Shown: positions 52,804 to 60,636 of the stretch, in pieces | How positions within the stretch are numbered: position 1 is the stretch's first letter | Layout of the letters: every line of letters starts with the position of its first letter | Source of the DNA: Acidobacteriota bacterium | Lineage (GTDB): Bacteria; Acidobacteriota; Holophagae; Holophagales; Holophagaceae | DNA: 64,000 nt | Direction of reading: 5' to 3' | NCBI GenBank assembly: GCA_016213735.1 | Contig: JACQZU010000012.1 | Coordinates: 85,596-149,595 of the forward strand | Notes under the pieces: generated by a model | Told to the model about the DNA's origin: nothing | The model's input: the letters and a program-made list of their open reading frames with translations, nothing else | The model's database searches: none | Position numbers and translations under genes: made by a program

Positions 52804-53661
52804 TCAGCCATTCGTCATGGCCGAATCAAACCGAGGTGTGGGACGGAGCGGGGCTTGGCCGGTTTCCCACCAATGCTTTGCATCCCCCGAGGCGACATCC
52901 AGATCAAGATGCAGCTTCCTTGCGCCCTGAAGACATACCAATACAGGGGAAATCCGGCCAGGAACCGAGAGGTCGAAGAGGTCCATGGAAAGAAAGCGCG
53001 CCTTCGCCTCAGCTTCAATGGCCGTTCTCGCATCGTGCCGAAACTGCACCGCAGTCTCCGAAATCCATAGGAATCCGGTTCCTCGAGGGATCATCACCTC
53101 GTCACAGGGGCAGGAATTCAAAGAGCAAAAGCCATCAGCATCTGGCCTAGGAACCTCCATGTACCCTTCATAGGAAGCCTTCTCCTCCGTCGAGGACTCG
53201 ACGAACGAAAAATGGATTGGGATGCCCAGACGTTCAGCACGCTTGCGTCGTCTTTCCCTTTCTCGAGCGCGATCGTCGCTCAGCCTCTTTTGGTGAGACT
53301 CCCGCATCTCCAATTGAACCTGTTCCAGACGCTCCTTGGCAGCGAGCCGCACGACTGGAGCCTCTGCATTTCTGCCCAGCTTATCAAGGAGTCCAGCATC
53401 GTTTTCCCCGAGCCGCTCGATAAACTGGGTGGCGACGCGAGGCAAGGGCTCTTTTTGCGAAAGAAGGAGTTCGGTAAATCGATCTCGCGCCGCCAGCGGT
53501 ACTTCCCAAGGCCAATACGTGACCATCGCACCTGGAAGTACAGGATCGGAAAAGGCAATTTGAAAAAGGTCTTCAATATTCTTTAATTTTTTTATGCGCC
53601 GGACTTGCTCCTCCGAGGACCGAACTCCGTACCGCAGCCAGGTGAGAGCGAAAAAACCCAT
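52804..53661 (-). CDS. Cassette: hypothetical charged protein
   Basis: A 285-residue protein I do not recognise. Residues about 110-150 are highly charged (ERLEQVQLEMRESHQKRL then RARERERRRKRAERLG), likely helical. A central block contains CSLNSCPCDE, a possible metal site, and WISETAVQFRHDARTAIEAE. It fills most of a cassette between the degenerate attC and the next one. No signal peptide. Confidence 0.6.
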   Translation of the reverse strand: MGFFALTWLRYGVRSSEEQVRRIKKLKNIEDLFQIAFSDPVLPGAMVTYWPWEVPLAARDRFTELLLSQKEPLPRVATQFIERLGENDAGLLDKLGRNAEAPVVRLAAKERLEQVQLEMRESHQKRLSDDRARERERRRKRAERLGIPIHFSFVESSTEEKASYEGYMEVPRPDADGFCSLNSCPCDEVMIPRGTGFLWISETAVQFRHDARTAIEAEAKARFLSMDLFDLSVPGRISPVLVCLQGARKLHLDLDVASGDAKHWWETGQAPLRPTPRFDSAMTNG

Positions 53662-53747
53662 CGGAATGCTCCTGTTTTTACAATGATCAGTTGGAATACG
53701 GTCCTAAAAAAAGCCCAAGGATGACAACAGGAAAAAAGACCATGGGA

Positions 53748-53871
53748 ACCTAACGATGGAAGCCAACCTTTTCCGCCGTCACCGGGGCGAGGAGCGGAGT
53801 CGAGGAAGCGGGTGGTTGAGAGAGAACGGAAGCCAATGCAGGCGTGGCCCGGGTTGAGCAAGGGGTTAGGC
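53748..53871 (-). repeat. attC site 1
   Basis: 124 bp, ACCTAAC to GTTAGGC. A divergent central part (CCGCCGTCACCGGGGCGAGG). The cupin gene's stop codon TAA is in its GTTAGGC core. Confidence 0.85.
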
Positions 53872-54273
53872 ATTTTGGCCAGAAGGGCTGGGACGATTCT
53901 CTGTCCCTTCACCAGGGGTTATAAACAGCATTCGGCAGGCTCCTTTCATTTTGGCCGTATGCCAAGTTCCCTTCGGAACCTTGATGGTGGAACCTGGTCG
54001 GACAAATGGAATGATTTGTTCGATCCCATCAATAAGCAGGTGAATGGAACATTCACCGGAGAGAAGGTACAAGAGTTCGTCACCCTTGGGGTGAACCTCC
54101 CATGTTGGCCAGTCCTCGTTGAATGAGTATTCAGAAACGAGCAGGCAGGATCGGAATCCATGAAAATTCAAGTCGAGGTCTGCATAGAGGGTGGGGGTGA
54201 CCGGCGCTTCAGTGCAAATAAGGTCTGGATCGAAGACCATGAATGTTGATGTGAGATCAATGGGTTCCACCAT
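53866..54273 (-). CDS. Cassette: cupin-domain protein
   Basis: A 135-residue single-cupin protein. WEVHPKGDELLYLLSGECSI is cupin motif 1 (only part of the metal set, H and E) and VPKGTWHTAKMKG is motif 2 with a conserved His. It resembles ChrR-like or sugar-binding cupins; substrate unknown. Its stop codon lies within the attC core, and its start is 25 bp from the preceding attC, leaving almost no spare sequence. Confidence 0.8.
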   Translation of the reverse strand: MVEPIDLTSTFMVFDPDLICTEAPVTPTLYADLDLNFHGFRSCLLVSEYSFNEDWPTWEVHPKGDELLYLLSGECSIHLLIDGIEQIIPFVRPGSTIKVPKGTWHTAKMKGACRMLFITPGEGTENRPSPSGQNA

Positions 54274-54298
54274 GCCACCCCCCTCAGAATTTAAGAAT

Positions 54299-54421
54299 GC
54301 CTAACGGTTGAAGCCATCCTCCCCAGCCGCGGGCCGGACGCGGGACAGGGGCAAGGAAGCATGAGCAAGAAAAAGCATGGTCGATCCGAGCGGCCGGGCC
54401 AGGGCTGAACGCTGGGTCGGC
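54299..54421 (-). repeat. attC site 2
   Basis: GCCTAAC at the left; the right core reads GGTCGGC, degenerate from GTTAGGC. Inner arms CCCCAGCCGCGGGCCGG and CCGAGCGGCCGGGCCAGG retained. Confidence 0.75.
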
Positions 54422-54434
54422 TGATGATGAGAAG

Positions 54435-54860
54435 CTAATGGGTTACAAGCTTGATCGCACCAATTCCCAGCAAAGCCTCAAACATGTTGGCCGCGCCACC
54501 ATGTTCGATGATTTTCCCATCAACGATCCGGTCCAAATTCACCGCGATGATTTCGACCTGTTTCCCGGTCGGAAGCATGCCCAACCACACCCCCGAGTGA
54601 GTGCCGCGTCCTGTAACCCGAGTGGCGACCCAATCGCCTTCAGCGATTTGGTGTTCGACCGTGAGGTGAAGGTCGGAGAAAGTCTGGCGTACTCCGAGGA
54701 CATGAGCCCTCATTGAATCGAGTCCGACCGAATGCCCGGCTGGATCATTCGCCTCCCGGCAGTCGGGAGAAACAAGCTCAGGGAGGAGGTCCACATTCCC
54801 CGTGTTGACGACCTCCTCAAGGAGTCTTCGGGCAACAAGTTTGTTCTGCTCAAGAGACAT
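54435..54860 (-). CDS. Cassette: SnoaL-like ester cyclase family protein
   Basis: A 141-residue alpha+beta cone-fold protein. NKLVARRLLEEVVNTGNVDL, FSDLHLTVEHQIAEGDWVAT, RVTGRGTHSGVWLGMLPTGK and the closing IEHGGAANMFEALLGIGAI follow the SnoaL polyketide cyclase pattern (His and Asp near the middle). Members act on diverse small molecules; the substrate cannot be told. GC content is nearer the host than most cassettes. Confidence 0.85.
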   Translation of the reverse strand: MSLEQNKLVARRLLEEVVNTGNVDLLPELVSPDCREANDPAGHSVGLDSMRAHVLGVRQTFSDLHLTVEHQIAEGDWVATRVTGRGTHSGVWLGMLPTGKQVEIIAVNLDRIVDGKIIEHGGAANMFEALLGIGAIKLVTH

Positions 54861-54884
54861 TTTTGCCTCCGACGAACTGGGGCC

Positions 54885-55007
54885 CCTAACGATGGAAGCT
54901 AACCGGCCCAGCCGCAGGCCGGACGGCTAACAGAGACGGGGAGACACGAACAGGAATGAGCATGGGCGATCCGAGCGGCTGGGCCCGAGTTGAATGCTGG
55001 GTTAGGC
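54885..55007 (-). repeat. attC site 3
   Basis: 123 bp, CCCTAAC to GTTAGGC, with arms AACCGGCCCAGCCGC and GCGGCTGGGCCCGAGTT. The hydrolase gene takes its TAA stop from the GTTAGGC core. Confidence 0.9.
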
Positions 55008-55526
55008 GAAACCGACGAGTTCACTGTTGACAACAGTAACCGAACCATTTCCAGCTGAAAAACGCCGAAGGATCCAGTTGTGGTGGGAAATGATTTGCTC
55101 CGCACTTAGGCCATCGTGTGGGAATGTGGAGTGCGCGTCACTCACAAGCTGTACGGTGTAGCCAAGCGAGGCAGCCCGCCTGCATGTGGTGTCAATGCAG
55201 TAATCGGTTTGTAGCCCAGCAATCACGAGATGCGTGATACCACGCTTTCGTAATTCGTCATCAAGTCGAGTATGGAGGAAAGAATCGCAAAAAGGCTTTG
55301 TGATCAGAAGATCGTCTGGCTTCGATTGCATTCGTGGGTGCAGGGACCTATGGGGTTCAACACGGAGATCTGTCACAAACGCAACAAGAACCGAATTCTT
55401 TCGTGCGAATTCGACCAACTTCTCAATCCTGTCTATTAAGTCGTTTGAATTCCACGGGCCCTCATCGATGAGGCTGATTTGCATGTCCACCACAAGTAGG
55501 GCCGTTTTCATTTGCACCTTCGACAT
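55002..55526 (-). CDS. Cassette: cysteine hydrolase, isochorismatase family
   Basis: A 174-residue protein. TALLVVDMQISL supplies the catalytic Asp, ITKPFCDSF the lysine, and GLQTDYCIDTTCRRA the nucleophilic cysteine, the triad of the isochorismatase-like family (nicotinamidases, N-carbamoyl hydrolases). The cis-peptide region VIAGLQT is conserved. Substrate unknown. Confidence 0.92.
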   Translation of the reverse strand: MSKVQMKTALLVVDMQISLIDEGPWNSNDLIDRIEKLVEFARKNSVLVAFVTDLRVEPHRSLHPRMQSKPDDLLITKPFCDSFLHTRLDDELRKRGITHLVIAGLQTDYCIDTTCRRAASLGYTVQLVSDAHSTFPHDGLSAEQIISHHNWILRRFSAGNGSVTVVNSELVGFA

Positions 55527-55538
55527 GTATGGGCTGGA

Positions 55539-55664
55539 GCCTCACGAACCAAGGGAACCGGCCCAGACGCAGACCGGACGATGGAAGGGGACGGGAAATC
55601 CGGAGCGATCACGGGAGCCGTGAAGATGGTTGCGGATGGGCCCGGGTTGAACGCCATGGTAGGC
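55539..55664 (-). repeat. attC site 4
   Basis: 126 bp, GCCTCAC to GGTAGGC; both cores carry one change. Arms AACCGGCCCAGACGC and TTGCGGATGGGCCCGG. Confidence 0.8.
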
Positions 55665-55688
55665 AGCACAGATGGGCGCGATGGAAAT

Positions 55689-55922
55689 TTACACAATGCC
55701 GACGAGAAGGCCCAGGGCGTAGCCGGAAAAGTAGAGAATGGCCGGGTTTCGGTAACAGCTGTCCCAGCCAGCCTGGTGCCAGATGTAGAGGCCGAGAAGT
55801 GGGAAGGGGATGAACAGGAGCAGGAGGGCCCATGTCAAATCCTCTCGTTGCCATACCTCCCACGCGAACCAAAGGTGACCAGCCATGGTCAGGATCGAGA
55901 TGAGAATGGCAAGGCCGTGCAT
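55689..55922 (-). CDS. Cassette: small membrane protein
   Basis: A 77-residue protein with three hydrophobic segments (LAILISILTMAGHLWFAWEV, WALLLLFIPFPLLGLYIW, AILYFSGYALGLLVGIV). Family unknown. ATG 55922 is preferred; the frame extends to 55958. About 120 bp of apparently noncoding sequence separates its start from the next attC. Confidence 0.6.
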   Translation of the reverse strand: MHGLAILISILTMAGHLWFAWEVWQREDLTWALLLLFIPFPLLGLYIWHQAGWDSCYRNPAILYFSGYALGLLVGIV

Positions 55923-56042
55923 GTTGGGACCTCTTGATCGCGTTGCCCCAAGATGCACTGCAGTGGGGTCGCACGAGTTGCCCCGATGCTGAGGAGGAAA
56001 ATGGGAAGGGTGAGCGGGAGAATTCAGAAGCTAGATGGTGCC

Positions 56043-56166
56043 GCCTAACGATGGAAGGTATCCGGCCCGGCCGCAGGCCGGAGGCGGAGAAAAGACGGGG
56101 AAGCATGGACAAGAGGGACCATGGCAGACCGTAGCGGATGGGCCCGGGTTGAACGCCTGGTGAGGC
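56043..56166 (-). repeat. attC site 5
   Basis: 124 bp, GCCTAAC to GTGAGGC; arms TCCGGCCCGGCCGC and TAGCGGATGGGCCCGGGTT. Confidence 0.85.
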
Positions 56167-56200
56167 CAACATGGACGTGAACCCGGAGGAATGCGCATGG

Positions 56201-56740
56201 TTAAAATAGGTCATGGTTTGAATCGGATTTGTTGGCGGCAATTCTCAAGATTCTACCGTCGGGATCGGTGATGTTAAACATTACCAGTCCAGTCGTGGTG
56301 ATGATCTCGCCAGGTTTGCCACCCGAAGCCAGGATGCGATGACGTTCAGCGATGACGTTTCGAACCTCGAAATAGAACATCCCTAGGCCAATTGAACGAC
56401 GTTGGTAATCATTTGTGGCTTTGTGAAGTCCAATTTTTTGGTTGGCTGCCTTGAAACCCGCATAAATTGGTGCAAGGTTCCCAGGTGGTGTTTGTACATA
56501 GCAATTTAAGTTGTAATCCCAGTAGCCTAGAAATTCAAAACCGAGAACATCACGATAGAATTGGGTCATCCGCCCAACGTCATCGGTATAAAACGTGAGG
56601 ATCGTTCTTCCGGTAAATTTTGAAAACGTTTCATTTGAGGTGATGTGAGATGCAACTGGATCGTGATGGGATCCAGGGATTCGATGACAGGCCGTGATCA
56701 GCCCAATGAGCAGAAAAAGAACGGTGAGAACAGCTTTCAT
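56201..56740 (-). CDS. Cassette: VOC-family lipoprotein
   Basis: A 179-residue protein with lipobox GLITAC after MKAVLTVLFLLI. The mature part is a glyoxalase/VOC fold: TILTFYTDDVGRMTQFYRDV opens the first module, and GLVMFNITDPDGRILRIAA closes the second. Metal ligands are not fully conserved by eye. ATG 56740 is chosen to begin the signal peptide; upstream codons lie in attC 6. Another VOC cassette follows directly. Confidence 0.8.
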   Translation of the reverse strand: MKAVLTVLFLLIGLITACHRIPGSHHDPVASHITSNETFSKFTGRTILTFYTDDVGRMTQFYRDVLGFEFLGYWDYNLNCYVQTPPGNLAPIYAGFKAANQKIGLHKATNDYQRRSIGLGMFYFEVRNVIAERHRILASGGKPGEIITTTGLVMFNITDPDGRILRIAANKSDSNHDLF

Positions 56741-56781
56741 GTGAACCAGCCTGGCAATAGCAGCGTGTGGAGATACCTTTG

Positions 56782-56905
56782 GCCTAACGGTGGAAGTCAA
56801 CCGGCCCAGCCTGCGCCGAGGCAATGAGCGGAGCCGAGAAAGCGAGAAGCTGAAAGAGAGCGGAAGGCAATGCAGGCGGGGTCCGAGTGGAGCTAAGGGT
56901 TGGAG
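56782..56905 (-). repeat. attC site 6
   Basis: 124 bp, GCCTAAC to GTTGGAG (right core degenerate). The central part resembles attC 1 (GAGGCAATGAGCGGAGCCGAG). Confidence 0.75.
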
Positions 56906-57507
56906 GCCCACGCAGGAATTTTATCGCTGACGATCCATGGGGTTCTCTCGGACAGTCTGCTGCCCGAGCTGTGGGCGAGACCAATGAGGATTCCCTCGGG
57001 GCCCCGGAGGTAGCAGAGCCGGTAAGTGTTTTCATAATTGACAACTTCATCGACCAACGTCGCACCGAGCTTGCTGAGCCGGGCGAGGGTGTCATCGAGG
57101 TCTTCAACCGTGAACATGACGCGCTGGTATCCCAGTGAGTTCACTGGAGCTGTGCGGTGATCGGATTCGATGGGAGGAGCGTCGAAGCGTGAGAGTTCGA
57201 TGCGGCTGTGGCCGTCCGGGGTGCGCAACATGGCGATCTCGACACGCTGGCCGCGCACTCCGGTCACTCGGCCGGCCCATTCATCGTGGATGGGCATGCG
57301 CCCTTCGAGGGTCAGACCGAGTTCAGTGAAAAAACGAATTGCGGCATCGATGTCCTTGACTACGATCCCGACGTTGTCCATACGCTTTACTTTCAAGGTG
57401 TCTCCCTGGTGTCCAATGGGCGTCGGGGCGGGCTTTGTTTTGGGGGGCTGGATGGGTGCACAGCCGGAAGCGAGTATGACCAGCAGAATGGCATGTACAT
57501 TCTTCAC
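56893..57507 (-). CDS. Cassette: VOC-family lipoprotein
   Basis: A 204-residue protein with lipobox LASGC. VKRMDNVGIVVKDIDAAIRF starts the first VOC module, QRVMFTVEDLDDTLARLSKL the second, and YLRGPEGILIGLAH ends it. GTG 57507 is preferred because AGGAG lies five bases before it; GTG 57513 would overlap that Shine-Dalgarno sequence. Only distantly like the other VOC cassette next to it. Substrate unknown. Confidence 0.82.
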   Translation of the reverse strand: MKNVHAILLVILASGCAPIQPPKTKPAPTPIGHQGDTLKVKRMDNVGIVVKDIDAAIRFFTELGLTLEGRMPIHDEWAGRVTGVRGQRVEIAMLRTPDGHSRIELSRFDAPPIESDHRTAPVNSLGYQRVMFTVEDLDDTLARLSKLGATLVDEVVNYENTYRLCYLRGPEGILIGLAHSSGSRLSERTPWIVSDKIPAWASNP

Positions 57508-57527
57508 GTGCACTCCTGATGGCTGGC

Positions 57528-57652
57528 GCCTGACGACGGGAGATAACCGGCGTGGCCGAAGCGGGGCGGCGAGAGGAGACGAGAATTCCAGAATGACAGT
57601 GGGTGGAGCGGCTCACAGAGGCAACGCCCGGGTTGGACGATTGGTGAGGCCG
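57528..57652 (-). repeat. attC site 7
   Basis: 125 bp, GCCTGAC to GTGAGGC; arms AACCGGCGTGGCCG and CAACGCCCGGGTT. Confidence 0.8.
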
Positions 57653-57656
57653 CTGG

Positions 57657-57995
57657 TTAAGAATGTTGAATTTGAATAGGATGATGGCGCTGCAACGGTT
57701 TGCAATAGGCTACGAAAGCAGTGCCAGGGAAGGTTGATTCAGAAGATTGTAATCGCTGGATTTGTGGTCCGCTAAGTCTTGCCGCACGAAAGACAGAGCA
57801 CAAACCATGTGGCATGCCTCTCGCGGTGCTTGGATAGGCAGCCACATTCAAGTCAAGTTCGACGCAGAGGGAATCTCGTTCCTGTAGAGCTTTGGGGTCC
57901 ATACCTGACAGTTCCGAGAGATCAATCTCCGCACGGATTTCAGCCGGAACCCACGAAGGAATAGCATCTGGATTAGCGCATGGCCTTGGTTCCAT
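57657..57995 (-). CDS. Uncertain ORF sharing a cassette with the DUF1801 gene
   Basis: A 112-codon ORF (MEPRPCANPDAIPSWVPAEI) immediately before attC 7. The region WVPAEIRAEIDLSELSGMDP looks protein-like, the rest does not. It may be a real second gene in the cassette or the remnant of a cassette whose attC was lost near 58005-58070, where GCTAAC and a short hairpin occur. Confidence 0.35.
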   Translation of the reverse strand: MEPRPCANPDAIPSWVPAEIRAEIDLSELSGMDPKALQERDSLCVELDLNVAAYPSTARGMPHGLCSVFRAARLSGPQIQRLQSSESTFPGTAFVAYCKPLQRHHPIQIQHS

Positions 57996-58098
57996 GGGGC
58001 CGGTCTCACGTAGAGCTAACGGGCGCTGCGAGGGTTTATCGCGCAGCGTCCAGCGACTGAAGGGAGCGAGGTGGAGCGCCATGTCATGTGACGTTTCT

Positions 58099-58476
58099 TC
58101 ATCCAAGCAGCTGGGACAATCTGTATTTGACCATTTCAACGACAAGTTCCTCGGGGATAGGTTTGTTTAATGGGAATTGAATTGATCCTTTGGCGAATTT
58201 GTACTCCGCAAGGCGATCAGAGAAAGCATCGATTACTGACGGAGAGGGATAGAAGCCGACATGTTTTGAGAAGCCAGCAATCATGATTTGTTGGTCGCGC
58301 TTCCCGTCCTTGACTAAGGCAAAGGCCGGTATCTTGTAATTCATGAGTTCTGAAACGTTTGGCGCTGCACACCAAATACAGAGCCGCAGCTTTTCAAGTG
58401 CCTTCTGGGTTTCAGGTGGAAGATTTGAGATGTATTCATCTACCTCTTTCGATTTTTTCCCTTGCTCACTCATCAA
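58099..58476 (-). CDS. Cassette: DUF1801 (YdhG-like) protein
   Basis: A 125-residue protein. VDEYISNLPPETQKALEKLR opens the fold and ELMNYKIPAFALVKDGKRDQ, HVGFYPSPSVIDAFSDRLAE and KGSIQFPLNKPIPEELVVEM follow the DUF1801 pattern, related to the frataxin-like Fra iron proteins of Bacillus. The start is one of two adjacent ATGs at 58476 and 58473, with AGGAGG upstream. Role unclear. Confidence 0.88.
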   Translation of the reverse strand: MMSEQGKKSKEVDEYISNLPPETQKALEKLRLCIWCAAPNVSELMNYKIPAFALVKDGKRDQQIMIAGFSKHVGFYPSPSVIDAFSDRLAEYKFAKGSIQFPLNKPIPEELVVEMVKYRLSQLLG

Positions 58477-58501
58477 AGCCTCCTAGCGAAGGGTTCGAGT
58501 C

Positions 58502-58625
58502 ACAAAACGACAAAAGTTAACCGGCCCAGCCGCAAGCCGGACGCGGAACAGAGACGAGGAAGATGTATCAAGAGAAAGAGCGGAAAACACAGGCGGCTGG
58601 GCCCGGGTTGAACGCATGGCTAGGG
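58502..58625 (-). repeat. attC site 8
   Basis: 124 bp. The left core is eroded (ACAAAAC) and the right reads GCTAGGG; inner arms AACCGGCCCAGCCGC and GGCGGCTGGGCCCGGGTT are intact. Confidence 0.8.
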
Positions 58626-58949
58626 CCGGAACATTGTCCAATTGCTTGCCCCCCCAAAAGTCTTGAACCCGGCAAATGCGAAGAAAAAGCCGGGAATGAC
58701 AAAACGTGAACGACCGAAGCCGCCACCAATTGTTGGGTATTCAAGCTGAATCCAAAGTAACCCAATCCCAATGAGGGTGGCCGCTATTGTTGAGCCCCAG
58801 TCGGTGATTAATAATATTCGATCGGTAGCTTTGGTGTTGGTAGGTGATTCCATAAAAAGGGGGGCTAAGAAAACAAGTAGGCCCAGAGCTACACCAAGAA
58901 TGAAAAGAACCCCGGGAACGGTTTTTAAGAGTGGAATCCAGATGTCCAT
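58620..58949 (-). CDS. Cassette: small membrane protein
   Basis: A 109-residue protein with three or four hydrophobic segments (VPGVLFILGVALGLLVFLAP, ILLITDWGSTIAATLIGIGL, FVIPGFFFAFAGF). Unknown family. Its stop TAG is formed by the attC core. It starts six bases from attC 9. Confidence 0.65.
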   Translation of the reverse strand: MDIWIPLLKTVPGVLFILGVALGLLVFLAPLFMESPTNTKATDRILLITDWGSTIAATLIGIGLLWIQLEYPTIGGGFGRSRFVIPGFFFAFAGFKTFGGASNWTMFRP

Positions 58950-58954
58950 GGGAG

Positions 58955-59078
58955 CCCTAACGATCGAAGCTAACCGGCCCTACCGCCGAACGGATGCAAA
59001 ATGGGGACAAGAATTCGAGATGCATGGGGGAGTTGGAGGATGGTGGCGGTAGGGTCCGGGTTGAGCGCAGGGTTAGGC
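58955..59078 (-). repeat. attC site 9
   Basis: 124 bp, CCCTAAC to GTTAGGC; arms AACCGGCCCTACCGCC and GGCGGTAGGGTCCGGGTT co-vary (TAC with GTA) relative to other sites, supporting a functional hairpin. Confidence 0.9.
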
Positions 59079-59112
59079 TGAAGCAGAATTGAAACACTAT
59101 ATTAAATTGAAT

Positions 59113-60009
59113 CTATTCTAGATCTGGCGTGGTAATTTCTTCTGTGTCTGGACTGTATACCAGATTTGTGGATACACAGGTGTCTGGGTCCAGCACCCAC
59201 CTGTCAATATTCTCATACCCTAGACAGGGTCTGCCGTGGATGTGAACCGTTCCCGTTGTCCGGTCTGGCCAAAAAATGCCCAGAGGTGCGGTGCTCATAA
59301 ATTGATACACCTTGATAATTTGAGGTGACCCACCTATGGTTTCTGAATGTGTCGTGTCCCTAAGCATATCTCGCACTATTTCAAATGGCTCCATATCAAG
59401 GCTTCTGAAATTGTCTTTTGTATTTAATTTTTCCAATAGTAATTTTCTTGCCAATGGGGCTTGATCACCTGCAAAAGCAACTAATCCCATCTTGGCAGAG
59501 CGTGATAGTCGTTCGGATTTGCTGAGCACAATTCGCTTTGCCTGTGGTGAAAATCTAACCCATTCAGGTGGAGCTGCCACAAAAGATTGTTCACTATCTC
59601 GATATTTTAAGGTCCAAAATCGGAAACATTTTTGAGCCCAAGAATATCCACCAAAAATGAAGTCGGCTTCAGGAGCCTCCGGTTGCTTTGCGGATGCCCT
59701 TGGTGAAGTCCGCAGAAATGATGCCATGCTGTTAAATATTTTGATGGCGTGTTTTTTTAGGGGTGCAATATCAACTGCTCGATTACGACTAGGTGAATAT
59801 GAATCAATAGCCAAACCGAGCTGTGCCATCATTGGAAACGCATGACCTGTAAATCCAGCAAAACTAATTGCGCAGTCAGTTCTTGGAAGCATTAATATCT
59901 TTGGACACGCATCAAAGATACGCCCGTCTCCACTGAGGCGACTATCTGACACAAATATTAGCTCCTCGCAATCTTTCAGTTGGCGAATCCATGCAATGGC
60001 TATTGTCAT
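59113..60009 (-). CDS. Cassette: proteasome/HslV-like Ntn hydrolase
   Basis: A 298-residue protein beginning MTIAIAWIR, so Thr would be residue 1 after Met removal. LIFVSDSRLSGDG and CPKILML place Asp and Lys where HslV and proteasome beta subunits have Asp17 and Lys33, and CAISFAGFTGHAFPMMAQL matches the AGFAGGTADAFTLFE-like strand-helix of HslV. The C-terminal half is longer than HslV (about 175 residues) and unassigned. A protease or a self-contained Ntn hydrolase is possible. Low GC content; the cassette holds no other gene. Confidence 0.65.
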   Translation of the reverse strand: MTIAIAWIRQLKDCEELIFVSDSRLSGDGRIFDACPKILMLPRTDCAISFAGFTGHAFPMMAQLGLAIDSYSPSRNRAVDIAPLKKHAIKIFNSMASFLRTSPRASAKQPEAPEADFIFGGYSWAQKCFRFWTLKYRDSEQSFVAAPPEWVRFSPQAKRIVLSKSERLSRSAKMGLVAFAGDQAPLARKLLLEKLNTKDNFRSLDMEPFEIVRDMLRDTTHSETIGGSPQIIKVYQFMSTAPLGIFWPDRTTGTVHIHGRPCLGYENIDRWVLDPDTCVSTNLVYSPDTEEITTPDLE

Positions 60010-60034
60010 AATTAATCCTATTCCTGTGAAAGAA

Positions 60035-60158
60035 GCCTAACGAACGAAGCTAACCGGCGCTGCCGAGGCGGCGCGGTGGTTGGTGACGAGAAATCTGGAA
60101 AGATCAGCGAGGACGCGGACTCGCAGAGGCAGCGTCCGGGTTGAGCGCAGGGTTAGGG
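60035..60158 (-). repeat. attC site 10
   Basis: 124 bp, GCCTAAC to GTTAGGG; arms AACCGGCGCTGCCG and GGCAGCGTCCGGGTT, complementary in their own variant. Confidence 0.88.
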
Positions 60159-60164
60159 CGATCA

Positions 60165-60503
60165 TCAGTCTATCCACCTGTGGGCACCACAGGCTCTGCA
60201 GCGAAGGCTGAATAGGACTTTCCAAACCACAGCGCTGTATATCAATAAAGATGGGTTTTGATCCATGAAGGGTTGACCGCATTTTGGACAGCGAACAAGC
60301 TGGAGTCTGCGCAGGAACACTGCATATAGCGAAAATGTTGTTATCGCAATTATACAAACCATGATAGTCATATATTGTGTTTCACTAAAGCAGGCGGCTG
60401 TAGTTGGGATTGAGACAAATAAAAAAATAAAGGCTATTACTGCATTGCGTTTCCGTTTGCTGAAATCGGACCAGTCAACTGAACTTGGTTTCGATTCGGT
60501 CAT
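60165..60503 (-). CDS. Cassette: membrane protein with zinc ribbon
   Basis: A 112-residue protein with two membrane segments (AVIAFIFLFVSIPTTAACF, MTIMVCIIAITTFSLYAVFL) followed by paired cysteines CPKCG and CRACG forming a zinc ribbon on the C-terminal side. No family assignment. ATG 60503 lies eight bases from attC 11. Confidence 0.65.
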   Translation of the reverse strand: MTESKPSSVDWSDFSKRKRNAVIAFIFLFVSIPTTAACFSETQYMTIMVCIIAITTFSLYAVFLRRLQLVRCPKCGQPFMDQNPSLLIYSAVVWKVLFSLRCRACGAHRWID

Positions 60504-60510
60504 GCGGGAG

Positions 60511-60636
60511 CCCTAACGGAAAAAGTTAACCGGCCCAGCCGCAGGCCGGACGATGAGACGGGACGGGAAATCTGAAGCGATCATTGGAGCCTGGGAGATA
60601 GTCGCGGCTGGGTCCGAGTTGAACGACGGGTTAGGA
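60511..60636 (-). repeat. attC site 11
   Basis: 126 bp, CCCTAAC to GTTAGGA; arms AACCGGCCCAGCCGC and GCGGCTGGGTCCGAGTT. Central part like attC 17. Confidence 0.9.

Noticed and set aside
58005..58070. A short attC within the DUF1801 cassette, suggested by GCTAAC and a GGGCGCTGCG hairpin
   Set aside because: No matching GTTRRRY core was found at the other end and the arms do not resemble the array's attC family. Kept only as a possible decay remnant.
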